Of a DNA stretch of 64,000 nt, positions 47,101 to 55,753 are shown one piece after another; the first letter of the stretch is position 1, and each line of letters opens with the position of its first letter. Origin of the DNA: Alphaproteobacteria bacterium (GTDB lineage Bacteria > Pseudomonadota > Alphaproteobacteria > RF32 > CAG-239); the NCBI GenBank assembly GCA_015062585.1, contig SUUJ01000002.1, forward strand, positions 17,263-81,262, written 5' to 3'. A program made the position numbers and the translations under genes. The notes under the pieces are model-generated. The model was not told the DNA's origin, did not search any database, and was given only the letters and a program-made list of their open reading frames with translations.

Positions 47101-48333
47101 ATGATGCGAGATAACTATCTTGATGTATCAAGATTAACCACCAACGAAGATGTTTTAGAATTGTTTAAAGTTGTCGCTAACAACGGAGGTGTTTTGCGCT
47201 TTGTCGGTGGTGCGGTAAGAGATGCCTTAAAAGGCATAAAATCTTACGACTTAAACCTCGTTACCGATTTAAGCCCTGATGAACTGGTCGAGGCCTGTAC
47301 CGATGCCGGATATAACACTGTTCCGTTAGGAATAAAACAAGGAAAAATCGCCGTAATTATTGATGATTCACAAATAGAAGTAAGTTCCTTAAGTACATAT
47401 GTTGAAAGAGATGGTGTTTCAACCCTTGAATTTACAGATAATTGGGAAGCTGACGCATCTTCGCGTGATTTGACTATAAATGCGGTATATGCTGATGAAA
47501 AAGGTAATGTCTTTGATTATTATAACGGTATTGAAGACTTGGAAAAAGGCTATGTTCGTTTTATCGGATCGGCTAATGCACGCATTCAAGCCGACTATAC
47601 CAGAATTTTGCGTTATTTCCGATTTTATTCGTTGTTTGGTTTGGAAGAACCCAATTTAAAGGCTATAACCGCTTGCGCCGAGAACAGTGCCGGATTAAAA
47701 AAACTTCCGATGGAAAGAATTAAAGATGAATTGTTTAAGATTTTGCAAACTAAAAGAGCTCATTTAGCCTATAATTTAATGCAAAAACATGGCGTTTTAG
47801 CTTATATAATGCCTGATGCCCCATATGTTGAAGATTTGGCTTATTTAAATAGTTTAGATTGCTCTTTTGCTAACGAAGATGAATCCTTGATAAAGATGTT
47901 TGTTATATATCGTCCTCAACCGTCATTAGCCGAAAACTTAGCCGCACGCTTAAAATTTTCGCGCAAAGAAAAGGATTTATTTATTGATTTGGCAAAAACA
48001 GAGTATAAATTGAGTGATTTTACAAATTCTAAATCATTACAAAAAATTATATACGAATATGGCAAAGATTTGGCAAAAGCCAAGATAATAACTCTTGTTG
48101 CTCAAAATCATGAATTTTCTGAAGATATTTTGGCTGTTTATAATAATATAAATAACATTCCGGAGATAGAATTCCCTCTCAAAGGCAAAGATATTATTGA
48201 TTGCGGTTTGACCGACTTCCAACAGGTCGGACCTATCTTAAAAGAGCTGGAACAAATTTGGATAGATTCTAATTTTGATTTAACTAAAGAACAACTTTTG
48301 TTAGAAGTAAGCAATTTGAAAAATGTTGTATAA
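47101..48333 (+). CDS. cca: CCA-adding-type tRNA nucleotidyltransferase (altered catalytic motif)
   Basis: 410 residues. Class II nucleotidyltransferase: GGAVRDAL (about 36-43), RRD-type segment SSRDLTINA near 120, and the EDLEKG and RILRYFRF helical parts. The family's catalytic DxD (usually DIDLATD) reads D50-L-N52, so the second carboxylate is Asn. This enzyme normally adds or repairs the tRNA 3' CCA, while some relatives make poly(A). The Asn could impair metal binding. The window's tRNA-Ala already encodes CCA. An AAGGA site precedes the start. Confidence 0.9.
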   Translation: MMRDNYLDVSRLTTNEDVLELFKVVANNGGVLRFVGGAVRDALKGIKSYDLNLVTDLSPDELVEACTDAGYNTVPLGIKQGKIAVIIDDSQIEVSSLSTYVERDGVSTLEFTDNWEADASSRDLTINAVYADEKGNVFDYYNGIEDLEKGYVRFIGSANARIQADYTRILRYFRFYSLFGLEEPNLKAITACAENSAGLKKLPMERIKDELFKILQTKRAHLAYNLMQKHGVLAYIMPDAPYVEDLAYLNSLDCSFANEDESLIKMFVIYRPQPSLAENLAARLKFSRKEKDLFIDLAKTEYKLSDFTNSKSLQKIIYEYGKDLAKAKIITLVAQNHEFSEDILAVYNNINNIPEIEFPLKGKDIIDCGLTDFQQVGPILKELEQIWIDSNFDLTKEQLLLEVSNLKNVV

Positions 48334-48370
48334 AAAATACCGCTCTTTATTAAAAAGAGCGGTATTTTTT
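48332..48370. terminator. Bidirectional terminator between cca and the BOF gene
   Basis: Long stem of about 17 bp (AAAAAATACCGCTCTTT with its complement), 5-nt loop, T-runs on both strands. It serves two convergent genes. Confidence 0.92.
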
Positions 48371-48380
48371 TGAAAAGATA

Positions 48381-48752
48381 TTATTTTTTAGGTTTTTCGA
48401 TTTTTTTAATGCTTTTAACATCAACTTTTGCCGGTTTCATCATATCTTTATCTACTTCACCGCTAACCTCGATAAATTCGCCGGCCGCTACGGTAACGCC
48501 ATCAAATTCATCATTATCGATTTCTAAAACTATTTCGCCGGTTTTATCGGTAAAAGTATATTTTTCATCGCCCAAAGCTTTAACAATTTGACCTTGCATA
48601 TAAACAAAAGTTTCATCAGATTTTGTTTTAACATTTTCAACTGTTTCAATAACAACATTTTCCGGTACAAAAATAAAACCTTTTTTATGGTCTTTGGCAA
48701 AAGCATTTCCGCAAACAGCCAAACACAAAAATGCAAATAGAATTTTTTTCAT
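48381..48752 (-). CDS. YgiW/YdeI-type BOF (OB-fold) periplasmic protein
   Basis: 123 residues with a signal peptide (cleavage near AFA, residue 19). The mature domain fits the bacterial OB-fold family: TVENVKTKSDETFVYMQG, I...GDEKYTFTDKTGEIVLEID, then V..GEFIEVSGEVD. Family members are stress-tolerance proteins thought to bind ligands in the periplasm. The tail is Lys-rich. Confidence 0.88.
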   Translation of the reverse strand: MKKILFAFLCLAVCGNAFAKDHKKGFIFVPENVVIETVENVKTKSDETFVYMQGQIVKALGDEKYTFTDKTGEIVLEIDNDEFDGVTVAAGEFIEVSGEVDKDMMKPAKVDVKSIKKIEKPKK

Positions 48753-48825
48753 CAGATACCTCCGTTAACTTATATTAAATATTGCAACCAAAGAAATAAT
48801 AACGGATTTTGTTTTTTCAATAAAA

Positions 48826-48851
48826 AAAGGTTCGCAAAAAAACGAACCTTT
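48826..48851 (-). terminator. Terminator after tRNA-Ala
   Basis: 9-bp stem (AAAGGTTCG with its complement) with an 8-nt A-rich loop, followed on the minus strand by a T-rich tail. It begins 9 bases after the tRNA 3' end. Confidence 0.88.
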
Positions 48852-48859
48852 GTAAAAAC

Positions 48860-48935
<76 letters not shown>

Positions 48936-48986
48936 TTCAAACAACGGCAAGATAAATAAAAAGCTCTAAAAAGTCAAGATGTTTTT

Positions 48987-49457
48987 TTAAGAATCTCCGG
49001 GATGCGTTTTGTTATAACCGCTTTTACAACCCAAAGACCAAGACATTAACAACTCTTTTTCTCCGGTGCTTTCATCTTCTTGTTCGCCGATAATCTTAAA
49101 ATCATTCTTTTTATAAAAACGGACAGCATCCTCATTTTTTAAAAAGACTTTGAGGCTAAGTTCCGGATATAATTTTTTTGCATAATTAAGCAATTTTGAG
49201 CCGATTTTCATATTTTGAAATTTTGGCATAACAAATAATGCGCCGATATATTTATCATCAATAATACTGATAAATCCTTTAATTTGGTGTTTATCTTCAA
49301 AAACATAGCTGTCGGTATTAGGCAGATAATATTTTTTGATAATAGGCATCATATTGTGCCAATATTCCGCAACAACGAAATTGTGAGATTGCAAACTTGC
49401 TTGCAACCACAGAGCCAACATTTTATCGATATCCTGTTGTTGAAATTTTCTAATCAT
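48987..49457 (-). CDS. GNAT-family N-acetyltransferase
   Basis: 156 residues. The acetyl-CoA motif A is seen at about 75-90 (ALFVMPKFQNMKIGSKLL; the usual Q/RxxGxG/A reads QNMKIGS), then motif B with FYKKNDFK. The arrangement is like small single-domain GNAT enzymes of the YiaC type. The substrate is unknown. It overlaps the upstream transporter gene by 4 bp. Confidence 0.88.
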   Translation of the reverse strand: MIRKFQQQDIDKMLALWLQASLQSHNFVVAEYWHNMMPIIKKYYLPNTDSYVFEDKHQIKGFISIIDDKYIGALFVMPKFQNMKIGSKLLNYAKKLYPELSLKVFLKNEDAVRFYKKNDFKIIGEQEDESTGEKELLMSWSLGCKSGYNKTHPGDS

Positions 49458-50398
49458 CTATGTCTCTTTCTAAGTGATATTCTTTTTAATCTTCTTTCCA
49501 TAAAAACGCGGTGTGCATTGCGATAGACCAAAACAGATTTTGTTCTTGCCTTTAATATAATCGAAAATTCTTTCATTGTTAGGACAACGCCGATTGTAAC
49601 AAGTGCCGATCCTAACAAAATTTGCCAATTAAGAGGGTCATTAAATACTATAACACCGGCAGCAATACCGAAAACAATTCTCAAAGTGCTAAAAGGTGCA
49701 ATTTTGCTTACGCCGTTAGCAGCAATAAGTTTTTTCCACAGAACCATTGCTGCAGAAAGTAATATAACCTCAAAAGCCATAACCCAACCGGCCACAACCC
49801 AATTTACTTGTCCTAATGCAGTATAATCAAATTTTTCTATCCATACAGAGCCGGCGGCGGTAAAAGGAACGGCAAACAAGTAAGAATATGCTAAAAATGA
49901 TGATGTATCCATATGTTTTGTGTTTTTAAACATAATTTGGCAAGCGCCCCAAAATACGCGCGACAACAAGATAAGAGCCACGCCGTAAAAACTCATCTCC
50001 GGCATATCCATAATAACGGCAACACCGATAAATGATAACAAAATAGCCATAACTTGTTTAAAGTTAATTCTCTCTTTTGCCCAAATGCAAGCCATCAAAA
50101 CAGAAATAGGTCCTTCTGTTTGCATCAGCAAAGTACTGGCAGACGGGGACAGTTCCTTATAAGCAATATAACCTAACATATTTGTTACCACATTAGATGT
50201 AACCGCAACAAATAAAAGTTGTCCGAGTTCTTTTTTACTAGGTCTTGCAAAAGGTAAGAACATCAAGGCAACAATGGTATAGCGTATAGTCAAAAATGTA
50301 AACGGCGGCAGTTCTTGCAGTCCCAATTTACTTATTGCCGGATTAACACCCCAAATAAAAACAACCAATAATGATAAAAATATTGCTGAAAGCTTCAT
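49454..50398 (-). CDS. EamA/DMT-family transporter
   Basis: 314 residues with ten hydrophobic helices in two EamA repeats (about 5-135 and 150-280). The first repeat carries the typical W-x-x-N-P-x-x-x-K-like segment (FIWGVNPAISKLGL). The C terminus is a basic tail (RRLKRISLRKRHR). It likely exports a small metabolite. It sits 10 bp downstream of parE and overlaps the GNAT gene. Confidence 0.92.
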   Translation of the reverse strand: MKLSAIFLSLLVVFIWGVNPAISKLGLQELPPFTFLTIRYTIVALMFLPFARPSKKELGQLLFVAVTSNVVTNMLGYIAYKELSPSASTLLMQTEGPISVLMACIWAKERINFKQVMAILLSFIGVAVIMDMPEMSFYGVALILLSRVFWGACQIMFKNTKHMDTSSFLAYSYLFAVPFTAAGSVWIEKFDYTALGQVNWVVAGWVMAFEVILLSAAMVLWKKLIAANGVSKIAPFSTLRIVFGIAAGVIVFNDPLNWQILLGSALVTIGVVLTMKEFSIILKARTKSVLVYRNAHRVFMERRLKRISLRKRHR

Positions 50399-50408
50399 AA
50401 AAGACTCC

Positions 50409-52397
50409 TTAAATATCTAAATCATCAACGAATTTAGCTCTTTCGATAATAAACTTAAATCTCAACTCCGGATTTTTGCCCATAAGTCTTTCGACTTGAC
50501 GTCTTGTTTCAAAAGCTTCTTCTTTACCTTCTTCGGTAGTTGTGGACGGAATCATAACTCTCAAGAGCATACGATTCTTCTTATCCATGGTGGTTTCCTT
50601 CAATTGCAAAGCACTCATTTCGCCCAAACCTTTGAAGCGGCTTATATCCGGTTTTTGATTACCTTTAACTACTTTTGCCAAAATTTTATCTTTATCTTCA
50701 TCATCCAAAGCATAATAGTTTTTGCCGCCTACTGCAATTTTATACAAAGGAGGTGTGGCAATAAACAAATGTCCGTTTGCAATAAGTTGGGGCATATGTT
50801 GATAGAAAAATGTCATCAATAGCGAGGCAATGTGGGCGCCATCGACATCGGCATCTGTCATGATAATGATTTTTTCATAGCGCAAATTTTCTTCTTTATA
50901 ATTATCTTTAGTGCCACAACCCAAAGCCTCTATCATATCTTTAATTTCTTGGTTTTGCGTAATTTTTTCCAAAGAAGCGCTGGCTACATTTAAGATTTTA
51001 CCTCTCAAAGGCAAAATTGCTTGCGTAACTCTGTCGCGACCTTGCTTTGCAGAGCCGCCGGCAGAGTCACCCTCGACAATAAACAATTCGGTATTTTCTG
51101 ACGAAGCTTGTGAACAGTCAGCCAATTTTCCCGGCAATCTGAGTCTTTTTGTCGGGGTTTTTCTGACTTTTTCCTTTTCTTCTTTCTTTTTCTTTCGAGC
51201 ATCGGCACGCTCAATAACATATTCCATCAATGCGGCAGCATTTTCCAAATCGGAAGAAAGCCAGTGGTCAAATGAGTCTTTAACGGCTGATTCTACCAAG
51301 CGAGTTGCTTTAGATGAGGTAAGTTTGTCTTTGGTTTGACCTTGGAATTGCGGGTCACGAATAAACAAAGATAACATAATCGAAGCATCGCTCAAAAAGT
51401 CTTCGGCAGTAACCGAAGCGGCTTTTTTATTATTAGTCATTTCGCCATATTCTTTAAGTCCTTTAAGAAGCGCAGACTTAAATCCGGTTTCGTGTGTTCC
51501 GCCAAAAGGAGTAATAACGGTATTGCAATAAGAATGACAAAAACCGTTTTCATCTTCCGGCCAAGTAATAGCCCATTCAACCTTGCCTTCATCATTATCC
51601 AAATCGGCCTCACCGGCAAAAGGTCGGCGGTTGATTGTAGTTTTAGAACCTACCTGATAGTTCAAAAAGTCTAAAATTCCGTTTGGAAAACAAAGCTCTG
51701 TTTCTGTTGGTGTAGCCTCGCCTTCGCCCAAAATTTCCGGAGCGCATTTCCAATTTATTTTAATTCCTTTGAATAAAAAGGCTTTAGAGCGAGCCATACG
51801 GAAAATACGATTTGGCTGTAAGTTTGAGTTTACGCCGAATATTTCCGGATCGGGCTTAAATGTAATGGAAGTTCCGCGTCTGTTTGGTGCATTTCCGACC
51901 AATTCAAGAGCCGTTTGCGGAATACCTTTAGCATATTCTTGACGATATAGTTTTTTATCTCTGGCAATTTCTACAACAAGTTTTTCCGACAAAGCATTAA
52001 CCACAGACAAACCTACACCATGCAAACCTCCTGACACCTTATAGGCTCCACCGCCGAATTTTCCGCCGGAGTGAAGCATGGTCAAAATAACTTCCAATGC
52101 AGATTTGTTCGGATATTTCGGGTGTGGATCAACCGGAATACCGCGTCCGTTATCAACAATACTAACCGAATAATCTGCGTTCATAACGACATCAATGTGG
52201 TTGGCATAACCGGCAACAGCTTCGTCCATGGAGTTGTCCAAAATTTCGGCAACCAAATGGTGTAATGCTGTCTCATCAGTACCGCCGATATACATACCCG
52301 GGCGGTGCCTTACAGGCTCTAAACCTTCTAAAACTTCGATTGATTGTGCGCTGTATTCTTGCGTAGTTTTTTCTTCTTTTTCAAACAAATCTGACAT
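50409..52397 (-). CDS. parE: DNA topoisomerase IV subunit B
   Basis: 662 residues from the ATG at 52397 (MSDLFEKEE); the frame extends four codons upstream to a TTG but no better ribosome site is there. GHKL motifs are DNSMDEA and [12 protein letters not shown], and the TOPRIM motifs are [15 protein letters not shown] and DADVDGAHIASLLMTFFYQ. KGLGEM and the length separate it from gyrB, 7 kb away. ParE with ParC decatenates sister chromosomes. Confidence 0.97.
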   Translation of the reverse strand: MSDLFEKEEKTTQEYSAQSIEVLEGLEPVRHRPGMYIGGTDETALHHLVAEILDNSMDEAVAGYANHIDVVMNADYSVSIVDNGRGIPVDPHPKYPNKSALEVILTMLHSGGKFGGGAYKVSGGLHGVGLSVVNALSEKLVVEIARDKKLYRQEYAKGIPQTALELVGNAPNRRGTSITFKPDPEIFGVNSNLQPNRIFRMARSKAFLFKGIKINWKCAPEILGEGEATPTETELCFPNGILDFLNYQVGSKTTINRRPFAGEADLDNDEGKVEWAITWPEDENGFCHSYCNTVITPFGGTHETGFKSALLKGLKEYGEMTNNKKAASVTAEDFLSDASIMLSLFIRDPQFQGQTKDKLTSSKATRLVESAVKDSFDHWLSSDLENAAALMEYVIERADARKKKKEEKEKVRKTPTKRLRLPGKLADCSQASSENTELFIVEGDSAGGSAKQGRDRVTQAILPLRGKILNVASASLEKITQNQEIKDMIEALGCGTKDNYKEENLRYEKIIIMTDADVDGAHIASLLMTFFYQHMPQLIANGHLFIATPPLYKIAVGGKNYYALDDEDKDKILAKVVKGNQKPDISRFKGLGEMSALQLKETTMDKKNRMLLRVMIPSTTTEEGKEEAFETRRQVERLMGKNPELRFKFIIERAKFVDDLDI

Positions 52398-52511
52398 TTT
52401 TATTCTCAAAACCCTTTAATGCTATATATTCCAAGGCTCAACATAACGCAAAAGCCAAAATTAGACAAGAACAAACTTTCACAATTTAACAGTCTTTTTT
52501 TATTAAAAAAC

Positions 52512-52540
52512 TCTTGCATTTTTAATAATTTATGTATAAA
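52512..52540 (+). promoter_or_regulatory. Candidate rpsB promoter
   Basis: CTTGC-type -35 (TCTTGC at 52512-52517, close to the alphaproteobacterial CTTGAC) and TATAAA at 52535-52540, spaced 17 bp. Transcription would begin near 52547, giving a leader of about 140 nt. Visual match only. Confidence 0.4.
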
Positions 52541-52549
52541 AAGAGTCCG

Positions 52550-52576
52550 AAACCGTCAATGGTGGCGGTTTTTTAA
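52550..52576 (+). promoter_or_regulatory. Possible attenuator hairpin in the rpsB leader
   Basis: 8-bp stem (AACCGTCA with TGGCGGTT, one G-T pair) and a four-base loop, followed by six T. No plus-strand gene ends upstream, so a terminator here would act on the rpsB leader. Confidence 0.5.
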
Positions 52577-52583
52577 TTTCACA

Positions 52584-52655
52584 CGCAGATTTGGTCGGGA
52601 TTTTTATAAATCTCGTTCCGGTGCTTGAAACTTCAAGTTCTTTTTAAAATCTGCG
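52584..52655 (+). ncRNA. Structured 5' leader of rpsB-tsf
   Basis: A perfect 9-bp closing stem (CGCAGATTT at 52584-52592 with AAATCTGCG at 52647-52655) encloses two hairpins: 52596-52615 (8 bp, loop TTAT) and 52624-52637 (CTTGAA/TTCAAG). The result is a three-way junction ending 33 nt before the start codon. In E. coli, S2 represses its own rpsB-tsf mRNA through the leader; whether this fold does the same is inference. Confidence 0.6.
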
Positions 52656-52687
52656 GAGGTTTAACCGGAAAAGAAGGATTATAAAAT

Positions 52688-53488
52688 ATGACACTTCCTA
52701 CATTTACAATGCGCCAAATGATTGAAGCTGGTGTTCACTTTGGTCACCATGCTCGTCGTTGGAACCCGAAAATGGCTCCGTACATTTTCGGTAAAAAAGA
52801 CAATGTTCACATTATTGATTTGCAAAAAACTTATCCTATGCTTTATACAGCAATGGCTACAACTAAAGAAATTGCTGCTCAAGGCGGAAAAGTTTTGTTT
52901 GTTGCTACAAAGCGTCAAGCACAAGAAATCATTAAGGAAAATGCTGAGCGTTGCGGTCAATACTATGTTAACCAACGCTGGTTGGGTGGTATGTTGACTA
53001 ACTGGAAAACAGTTCACAAATCAATTACTCGTTTGGTAAAATTGAACGAAATGTTCGAAAAAGGCGATTTAGCCGGCTATACCAAAAAAGAATTGCAAGG
53101 TATGAAAAAAGAGCAAGAAAAACTCCAACTCGAATTGGGTGGTATCATGAATATGGGCGGACAACCTGATCTCGTATTCGTAATTGATACTTGCAAAGAG
53201 TCTTTGGCTATTAAAGAAGCTAAGAAACTCGGCATACCTGTAATTGGTATTTGCGATACAAACGCAGATCCGGAATGTGTTGATTTGCCTGTTCCGGGTA
53301 ATGACGATGCAATTCGTGCAATCCAATTCTATTCAGAAATGATTTCAGCTTCTGTATTAGACGGAATGCAAGCTTTGATCGCTGCTAAAGGCGTTAAAGT
53401 AGAAGAAATGGTTGAAGAAAAAGCTGAAGCTCCTAAAGCTGCTAAAAAAAGAACATCTAAAAAAGCAGCTGAAAAGACTGAAGAATAA
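52688..53488 (+). CDS. rpsB: 30S ribosomal protein S2
   Basis: 266 residues. Family motifs: GVHFGHHARRWNPKMAPYI, HIIDLQKT, QRWLGGMLTNW and PDLVFVIDT with AIKEAKKLGIPVIGICDTN. An Ala/Lys/Glu-rich C-terminal extension (about 240-266) is typical of alphaproteobacteria. AAGGA precedes the ATG. It is the first gene of the rpsB-tsf operon and follows a structured leader. Confidence 0.98.
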   Translation: MTLPTFTMRQMIEAGVHFGHHARRWNPKMAPYIFGKKDNVHIIDLQKTYPMLYTAMATTKEIAAQGGKVLFVATKRQAQEIIKENAERCGQYYVNQRWLGGMLTNWKTVHKSITRLVKLNEMFEKGDLAGYTKKELQGMKKEQEKLQLELGGIMNMGGQPDLVFVIDTCKESLAIKEAKKLGIPVIGICDTNADPECVDLPVPGNDDAIRAIQFYSEMISASVLDGMQALIAAKGVKVEEMVEEKAEAPKAAKKRTSKKAAEKTEE

Positions 53489-53512
53489 TTTTCAACTAAA
53501 TATTATCAAAAA

Positions 53513-53537
53513 GGGTGGTGTTACAAAAGCACCACCC
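53513..53537 (+). promoter_or_regulatory. rpsB-tsf intergenic hairpin
   Basis: Perfect 8-bp stem (GGGTGGTG with CACCACCC) and 9-nt loop with no T-run after it, so not an ordinary terminator. It could stall polymerase, stabilise upstream mRNA or set the S2/EF-Ts ratio. Confidence 0.6.
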
Positions 53538-53568
53538 GCCAGTTAAAAAAATCAGAGGGTTTAAAAAA

Positions 53569-54495
53569 ATGACAGAGATTACTGCCGCAAAAGTAAAAGA
53601 GCTTAGAGAATCTACCGGTGCCGGTATGCTTGATTGTAAAAAAGCTTTGGTTGAAACCAACGGAAATATGGAAGAAGCTGTAGATTGGTTGCGTAAAAAA
53701 GGTTTGGCTTCTGCCGCTAAAAAAGCCAGCCGTATTGCTGCTGAAGGTTTGGTTTCGGTTTATGTTGAAGGTAACAAAGGTGCTGTTGCCGAAGTTAACT
53801 CAGAAACAGACTTCGTTGCTAAAAACGATTTGTTCAAAGAATATGTTGCCGATGCTGCTAAAGTTGCTTTAGCCACAGCCGGTGAGGTTTGTGACATGAA
53901 GGCATTTAATTGTCCTAAATGCGGCAAAACTTTTGAAGAGCGTTTGACAGATTTGATTGCCAAAATCGGCGAAAATATGAATTTGCGCCGTGCAGCTATG
54001 TTAGAAGTAAATAATGGTGTTGTTTCTTCTTACTTACATAACTGCTGTGGTGATAATCTTGGTAAAATCGGCGTGTTGGTTGCTTTAGAATCAACAGCTG
54101 ACAAAGCAAAATTAGAAGAATTGGGCAAACATATTGCTATGCACATTGCCGCTTCTTCTCCGTTGTTCTTAGATATTGCTTCTGTTGACGCAGCTGCCGT
54201 AGAACGCGAAAAAGCAATCTTTACCGAACAAGCAAAAGCTTCGGGCAAACCTGAAAACATCATTGAAAAAATGGTTGAAGGCCGTGTTCGCAAATATTAC
54301 GACGAAGTTGTTTTGGAAGAGCAAGCTTACATCATGGATCCTGATAAAAAAGTTAAGCAAGTTATTGCTGATACTGCCAAAGAATTGGGTACAGAAATTA
54401 AATTAGTTAACTATGTACGCTTCAAATTAGGCGAAGGATTACAAAAGAAAGAAGAAGACTTTGCTGCCGAAGTTGCTGCTCAATTAGGCAAATAA
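53569..54495 (+). CDS. tsf: Translation elongation factor Ts
   Basis: 308 residues from the ATG at 53569 (MTEITAAKVKELR), preceded by AGAGG. EF-Ts releases GDP from EF-Tu. Motifs: RESTGAGMLDCKKAL, SETDFVAKND (the Tu-contact TDFV), and AMHIAAS. An insertion with a Cys pair (FNCPKCGKTF) in the core domain may bind zinc. Second gene of the operon, followed by a strong terminator. Confidence 0.98.
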   Translation: MTEITAAKVKELRESTGAGMLDCKKALVETNGNMEEAVDWLRKKGLASAAKKASRIAAEGLVSVYVEGNKGAVAEVNSETDFVAKNDLFKEYVADAAKVALATAGEVCDMKAFNCPKCGKTFEERLTDLIAKIGENMNLRRAAMLEVNNGVVSSYLHNCCGDNLGKIGVLVALESTADKAKLEELGKHIAMHIAASSPLFLDIASVDAAAVEREKAIFTEQAKASGKPENIIEKMVEGRVRKYYDEVVLEEQAYIMDPDKKVKQVIADTAKELGTEIKLVNYVRFKLGEGLQKKEEDFAAEVAAQLGK

Positions 54496-54518
54496 GATAT
54501 TAAATCAAAAGTCAAAAT

Positions 54519-54545
54519 AAAAAGGTACCTAACAGGTACCTTTTT
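54519..54545. terminator. Bidirectional terminator at tsf end
   Basis: Stem AAAAAGGTACCT with its complement, 3-nt loop, T-runs on both strands. Its sequence also encodes the last residues of the convergent minus-strand gene. Confidence 0.9.
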
Positions 54546-54834
54546 TTGACAGAAGCATAATGTGGGAACCAAAATAGTATATAGGCAGAATCAAAACGCC
54601 TACACCCATAACCAAAGCGGCTATCCAAATAATGACGCCAAAAGCTGCCATAAATCCGCTGGCCATCATAAGCTCAACAAAGTGATCAAGAAGCCATTCT
54701 GCATACTTGTAACACAGGTATGCACCTATTACGGACAAAACCAACTCTAAAAAGAGCAACAAACATCTTCCGACAACAGAAGATTTTAACTTTTGGTACA
54801 AAGACCAAATTTTTTTACCTAAATTTTTCTTCAT
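54529..54834 (-). CDS. Small inner-membrane protein (unknown)
   Basis: 101 residues with a basic N terminus, then two or three hydrophobic helices (about 23-47, 55-74 and 75-95). I do not recognise a family. No clear ribosome-binding site is visible upstream of the ATG. The C-terminal residues KKGTC and the stop lie inside the terminator stem shared with tsf, which is unusual and may mean the gene is recent or wrongly called. Confidence 0.6.
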   Translation of the reverse strand: MKKNLGKKIWSLYQKLKSSVVGRCLLLFLELVLSVIGAYLCYKYAEWLLDHFVELMMASGFMAAFGVIIWIAALVMGVGVLILPIYYFGSHIMLLSKKGTC

Positions 54835-54944
54835 AGAATTTAATTTTTATGATTTTTTTGCACGATAATAACCAAAAACTAATTGAAAAGAATAATTTCA
54901 ATTTATTTTGCAATAAGTATTCTAATTTGGAGCGTTTGTCAAGT

Positions 54945-55751
54945 TTATAGAAAGATTTCTACCATAACCGGAACATGGTCAGAAGGGCGTTCTTTGGAAC
55001 GAAACTCTTTCAAAATCTCAGCGTTTGCGATTCTGTTTTCCAAAGGTTTTGTTACCCAAATATGATCCAATCGACGACCTTTATCATTAGTTAGCCAATT
55101 GGGGTTACGATAGCTCCACCATGAAAAAACTTTTTCCGGTTCTTTATAAAATTTGCGTACTGCGTCAACAAAATCCAGAGAGTTAAACAATCTCGTCAGT
55201 CGTTCTACTTCAATAGGGGTGTGTGAAACGATTTTCAAAAGTTGCTTATGATTCCATACATCATTTTCGCTTGGCGCGACATTAAAATCACCGCAAAACA
55301 GAATTTTTTTATTTTTTAGCTCAGCTTTTCTATGTTCCAGATATTCCGAAATATCATCCATAAAACAAAGTTTATAAGCAAAAGACAAGTTTTCTATCGG
55401 ATCGGGAATATCTCCGCCTGCCGGAATATAGATATTGTTTATTTCAATGTCGTCGAACAATATGCATTTGATATGGCGAGCGTCTTTTTTGCCCACCCAA
55501 TTCATTTCTTCGACTGATTTGAAGGGATGTTTTGATAGAATTGCCACGCCGTTATATCCGGCCATACCATACACACAGATATGCTCAAAACCCAATTTTT
55601 TTATATCATCAAAAGGAAAATCTTCTTTTTTTGCCTTAACTTCTTGCAGACAGACCACATCAGGATTTTTTTCTTCAACCAGTTGTTTTAACAAATCAAG
55701 CCTGATTCGAACAGAGTTAACATTCCATGTAACCAAAGAAAATGAGTTCAT
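54945..55751 (-). CDS. xthA: Exodeoxyribonuclease III (AP endonuclease)
   Basis: 268 residues. Endonuclease/exonuclease/phosphatase fold: TWNVNSVRIR at the start, CLQEVKAK with the metal Glu, NGVAILSKHP, FCGDFNVAPSENDV, and the SDHVPVMVE His/Asp pair at the end. It repairs abasic sites and 3' blocks. It is 2 bp downstream of the lolA gene. Confidence 0.96.
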   Translation of the reverse strand: MNSFSLVTWNVNSVRIRLDLLKQLVEEKNPDVVCLQEVKAKKEDFPFDDIKKLGFEHICVYGMAGYNGVAILSKHPFKSVEEMNWVGKKDARHIKCILFDDIEINNIYIPAGGDIPDPIENLSFAYKLCFMDDISEYLEHRKAELKNKKILFCGDFNVAPSENDVWNHKQLLKIVSHTPIEVERLTRLFNSLDFVDAVRKFYKEPEKVFSWWSYRNPNWLTNDKGRRLDHIWVTKPLENRIANAEILKEFRSKERPSDHVPVMVEIFL

Positions 55752-55753
55752 TT

